A DNA stretch of 64,000 nucleotides from Lepeophtheirus salmonis. Lineage: Eukaryota > Arthropoda > Copepoda > Siphonostomatoida > Caligidae. The DNA lies in NCBI RefSeq assembly GCF_016086655.4, contig NC_052132.2:20462805-20526804 (forward strand), given 5' to 3'. The position numbers were made by a program, and so were the translations under genes. Shown here one piece after another: positions 60,271-64,000 of the stretch (the stretch's first letter is position 1; each line of letters begins with the position of its first letter). The notes under the pieces were generated by a model. It did not search any database, was not told the origin of the DNA, and saw only the letters and a list, made by a program, of their open reading frames with translations.

Positions 60271-60629
60271 TGATCATATGTTACAATGCTTATTAATTAT
60301 ATGAGACAGTCACAAAAATTAAGTTTGCGGAAAGAATATATGCTAAAAGAAAACATCGAAATGAATGGACACTCCAAAATATAGGTTATTATGACTTAGA
60401 CATATGATCAATAGAGTTGTAAATTTTAATTACAACTGGATTGCCGACAAACCCCCGATAATTGACATGGTAACCTTGACTATTCGAAAAGTGTTTAGTA
60501 GGAGAATATCTTAGCTGTCATGATATTAGATTAGCCACAAGCAGTTATCGGGTGAAAGCTTGAAACTTACACACTTGGAAAAAAGAAAAGAAAATATCCT
60601 TCCATTCTTTACTTATAATTTCAATAAAA

Positions 60630-61260
60630 GTATTTATTAAACTTTTTCAGATACATTCCAAATTGATTTATTATATTCGGCCGCCATCAGCCTCACATAC
60701 TGCGACAAGCCTTTTGTGAAAAGATTTGCAAGAATTGCGAATGAAGTTAGGCTCTGTGTTTCCCACGTCTCGTCAACATAGACCTTCATAGCTTCAACAT
60801 TCAGGTGACAAATGCAACAGGCCTCCCTCTCGATGTGTGACCATAAATTAAAGTCGAGGGAATTGATATATGGACTGTATGATGGCCACATTTTCTTGTC
60901 CCAGAAAGCGATGTTGTCACCTAAGAACGTCTGAGTAACTTTTGCAGAGTGAGTAGGGCCCCATCTTGCCGAAAGACGACGTTGGCGTCGGGTAAATTTG
61001 CATGCACCCAGGGGATCAGTTAGGCCTTGAAAACGTCGGTTTACATGGCTGCTGTGAGCATGTAACCCTCCGGTAACCAGATCAAGGGCTTCCTTGAAGG
61101 CATCCACATTAATGATGGGTTTTTTCGTGGACTCTCCTTTCTGTCTTTGGTCTTATTGGTGTCTAGGGTCTTTAACATTGTAGAGATGGTCTTACGAGCC
61201 ATTCCCGTCAGCCTGGCTCCTCTGTTGGAGTGTAACCCGTATGAAGATTAGTTGATGTCC
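60630..61260 (-). pseudogene. Tc1/mariner transposase remnant, C-terminal half
   Basis: The minus frame 61107-60637 reads PTHSAKVTQTFLGDNIAFWD, then KKMWPSYSPYINSLDFNLWS and HIEREACCICHLNVEAMKVY, the classic mariner segment from the second catalytic Asp to the C-terminus. The expected SPD-x-N-P-x-D is SPYINSLD, so a catalytic Asp is replaced by Tyr. The second Asp (RQDGA) survives only in another frame. Upstream text to about 61260 includes a HTH-linker-like RKTISTMLKTLDTNKT. It is inactive. Confidence 0.85.
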
Positions 61261-61439
61261 TAAGCCTTGAACCTTGCTGCGATGACATTTCTCGTCCGAT
61301 TTTATAAATTCAAAAAGCAAGAAGGGCTTGAGATACATGGCTATCAATATAATTACTGACAGTTCTAATTTTCTCAAACAGAACCTCTCCAAGCAATATA
61401 ATACAAGTTTTTAAGTTTCAAGTTTCCACCCAGTATGAG
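61261..61439. other. Flank of the mariner remnant
   Basis: This may hold the 5' end of that element. Minus frame 61192-61392 is not recognisable as transposase. Confidence 0.3.
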
Positions 61440-61660
61440 AGGAAGGAATTATACACAAATTCCACTCAAGAATTACTCCGATGTCGATTCTCAATTCTAC
61501 TCCAAGTCCAACTAGGACTTACACTTATAACCCCCGAGCAAGCCCTCATTCTTAATCAGCGTTTTTCATAACTTCGCGTATTTTATCATTTGATGAATGA
61601 ACTCTTCAACAATGAAAGAATAATTATTTCAGCTTTGATAAATAAAAATCTTTGATCAGA
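61440..61660. repeat. Dispersed repeat C, copy
   Basis: It has the core 'CGATTCTCAATTCTACTCCA' then 'AGTCCAACTAGGACTTACAC', and shares 'CAATGAAAGAATAATTAT' with the copy at 13640-13920. Confidence 0.55.
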
Positions 61661-62149
61661 TTGACCATTTAAAAAATTATTACACGCGAGGAAATGCTTA
61701 GAACTTACAATTCTAATTATTTGATTTCTCTTTTTTTTAATTTACTAGAACTATAATTAATGACATAGTGAATATATCTATCAATATAAATATTGAGAAG
61801 TGTTTTAATTTTAGAAATAATCTTCTCATATTCTCTCCCACTCGGCTACTGTCTAAAGGGTCATAAATCAAATTAAATAAAAATAAAATTCCAGGACATT
61901 TAATCTTAAACTCATAAATATCATTGTTAAAATATAATCATTGATTCATGTAAATACAAGTCTATATTTATTTATGATTGTGCACTGGGTACGGATAACG
62001 TCTTTTTTTTTTTTTATTCAAGATTTATTTCATTTATGTGCTTAGTATTTAATATTTGTTGTACATAAGTCAATATATTCTATTATGTCTGAATATTATA
62101 TAAAATACAACTTTACAAAATATATATATATATATTCTTTTTTTTTTTG
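61661..62149. other. AT-rich intergenic sequence
   Basis: Nothing recognised apart from T-runs and an AT-run near 62122-62136. Confidence 0.4.
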
Positions 62150-62245
62150 GGGGTGTTTGGTTTTTGAATTTTTCTGAAAAACTATCCAGAAATAAAAAAT
62201 TTGGAAAATTAAATTTTTTGGGAAAAAATTATTTTTTCCCAGCCT
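62150..62245 (+). repeat. Repeat family A, short copy
   Basis: GGGGGTGTTTGGTTTTTGAA, then AACTATCCAGAAATAAAA and TTGGAAAATTAAATTTTTTG, the same unit pattern as 54960-55510. Only two or three units remain. Confidence 0.45.
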
Positions 62246-62277
62246 GATGGGCCTTAAGTTGAATCAATGTTACTTTT

Positions 62278-62480
62278 CAAATAGTTTTTCACGACAATTA
62301 GCAAGATTTTTTGTAAAAGAACAGATGTTTTGCTTCATTTCAGTCAAATTGTATCAACTCACCCAATACTCAAATTGTATCTGAGGGTCACATAATGAAA
62401 TGGCCTAATTTCCTTAATGGGCATCCTTTTAGATGGAAGGAAAAAAATTGTTGCTATTATAAACAACAAGAAGTGCGACA
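62278..62480. repeat. Repeat E, composite copy
   Basis: Its left part (62278-62372) is the inverted copy of 53531-53625, and its right part (62363-62475) is the direct copy of 40955-41065. The two blocks adjoin here but are separate elsewhere, so either this is the intact element or two elements landed together. Confidence 0.5.
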
Positions 62481-63619
62481 TTCTTTTTTTTTTATAGAAA
62501 TATGTATATGATATACTGTATACATCCGTGACCGGAAGTTACGCCCTGTGCATTTTCGCCCTTGGAAGTTCTGCCTCAAACATATATTATAGCATAAATG
62601 TATCTTTGACATATAATTTAAGGTCTTCCTTTACTTGAACTTGAAATCCTTTGTAATAAGTTATGAAATTATGGCATTTGAGTAATTAATATGAAATAAT
62701 TTTTGTTTCATATTATAATGAATTCGAACCATTTTTTTACCGGTGTACTTAAGCTGAAGAAAAAGAGGAAGAAGGAACGTAAATAAATAATTTTAAATGA
62801 ATAAATTTGAATGAATTTTGACAAGGTAAGTGTTGCTACAGGGAGGACTTTAATTTTACATGTTCTTACTCTTTTATTCCAGAAATTGTTATACATCTTA
62901 ACATATACTGTGAGTATTTGTGATACGTTATTGCTTGTTAATAACTTTTTGGCTTAAAATGTTTAAATTTAATAGGATGAGACTTGCAACGATCACCATC
63001 AGAAACCCTTTGACTTATCCCTGGTAAGAAATATTCAATTTCTAATATTTTATAGCTAAATCAAGGTAACTTTTTTCAGCTTTTTTAGTCAACGTTAGTC
63101 AACTCAAGACAGATTAAGATCAGGGTCGACCGTATTCCTAAGCTTACAGTGGTCATTGGATAACGTAACAGAGACGTTTTGAGTATGCTGCAAGGGATTT
63201 TATATATTAATATATGGTGTGCTTAGGAAAAACTCTGACTAAGTCATCTAGCATTTTTGACTTCTTTTTTTTTTTTAGATCATAACGCGAGTTTTATTTA
63301 AACGATTTTATAACTGGATTGTACAAACTTATAAAAACAAGGATTTAAAAATAAATCATTTTATTAATAAACAAAACTGCATTCGCGTAGAAAAAGAATA
63401 AAGATCAATACATTTTCCTAATTGGAGTCTAATGTAAACGAATCAATTACATTTCAAGACTTAACGATGGAATGAAAAGATGTGTTCGGGTTTAAATCCT
63501 AAGTGACGCATTTTATGATAATTAATTAGTTCTGAACCAATTTCAAAACTATATTGATTGTCCGAAATAGGTGAAAAGAGAGGAGAGGAAGATTGATTGC
63601 GTTGTCTCAGGGAATCCAC
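62481..63619. other. AT-rich intergenic sequence
   Basis: No gene or element recognised. The minus frame 62708-62896 is low-complexity. Confidence 0.4.
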
Positions 63620-64000
63620 GTTAAGGTAAGCACTCTTGGTGGGACTGTTTATTAAAGCTGCATATGTAGGAGCTAAGAGGCTCTACAATCCGACCTTAAT
63701 GAGTGGCTTGCTACCCCCCCCCCTCCTGGATGAAGACACACAGGACGTGCACAGATGCCAGTTACTTAGTTTTTCTATGAGAAGCACGTCCTCAGGAACC
63801 TGCGCAAGTTAGCTACCGTTCATGTGACATCTTGGCTTCCCAGGAGATCTTCTCGTCCTAAAAGATGCACAGCCTGCTTGATCGACAAGAAAAGACCCAA
63901 GGACTTACTGGACTAGTGCTTCTTAATAGCCTCATGAAACCCTGCTTCAGCTTTAACACGTAGAAATTGTATAACCAGATCTGTTGTAGAGGTCCTGTGG
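63620..64000. other. GC-richer segment at the window edge, unassigned
   Basis: Clearly less AT-rich than the preceding kilobase, with a C-run at 63715-63723. Short stretches on both strands look coding-like (for example LLNSLMKPCFSFNT on plus) but are broken. It is probably the start of a mobile element or gene continuing past 64000. Confidence 0.35.

Noticed and set aside
1..64000. CRISPR arrays, operons, phage or plasmid features
   Set aside because: Introns, poly(A) signals and eukaryotic transposons show nuclear eukaryotic DNA; no regularly spaced repeats of CRISPR type were seen.

Overview
This is a gene-poor, very AT-rich window from a nuclear eukaryotic genome. The only complete gene I can build has ten exons, short introns with GT-AG borders, and an arthropod-like protein. 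The rest is mostly decayed DNA transposons (Tc1/mariner, hAT, P-like, Merlin), small non-autonomous elements and microsatellites. The base composition, this mix of element families and the style of the gene suggest an arthropod, most plausibly a parasitic copepod of the sea-louse type (Lepeophtheirus/Caligus). The species is an inference and cannot be proved from the window.

The anchor is an NPC1-family (Niemann-Pick C1) sterol transporter on the minus strand, 31100 down to 25426. All ten exons join in phase into a protein of about 1343 residues with a signal peptide, cysteine-rich N-terminal sterol-binding domain, sterol-sensing domain, two further lumenal domains and 13-TM-type membrane topology. 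Four further segments look like real coding exons of genes whose other exons I could not find: 12841-13010 (+), 18450-18558 (-), 18847-18967 (+) and 33541-33690 (-).

Layout: 1-10 kb holds mariner scraps, a mariner-type MITE and a long AT-rich stretch. 10.9-12.1 kb is a decayed Tc1/mariner element. 14.5-15.4 kb is a large foldback element. 21.5-23.8 kb is a retrotransposon gag-protease scrap followed by a hAT transposase pseudogene. 25.4-31.1 kb is NPC1. 33.8-37.7 kb holds mariner and ZBED-type hAT remnants. 38-40.9 kb is a P-element-like (THAP9-like) pseudogene. 42.1-42.6 kb is a hAT MITE with perfect 8-bp target duplication. 43-46.7 kb holds further mariner remnants. 48.0-49.7 kb is a Merlin element with terminal inverted repeats of about 260-330 bp. 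53.9-55.5 kb is a repeat family with internal degenerate tandem units. 57.5-61.4 kb is a cluster of hAT, a second P-like element in the opposite orientation, and mariner. The right edge (63.6-64.0 kb) is GC-richer and unassigned.

Every transposase seen carries stops or frameshifts, so I see no autonomous element. I see no tRNA, rRNA, CRISPR or bacterial-type operon. The likeliest novelties are structural: the foldback, the Merlin element, the paired P-like elements with CRE-like octamers near their ends, a 41-nt near-perfect palindrome, a fragment of NPC1 exon 2 duplicated upstream of the gene, and several dispersed repeat families defined here by comparing copies within the window.
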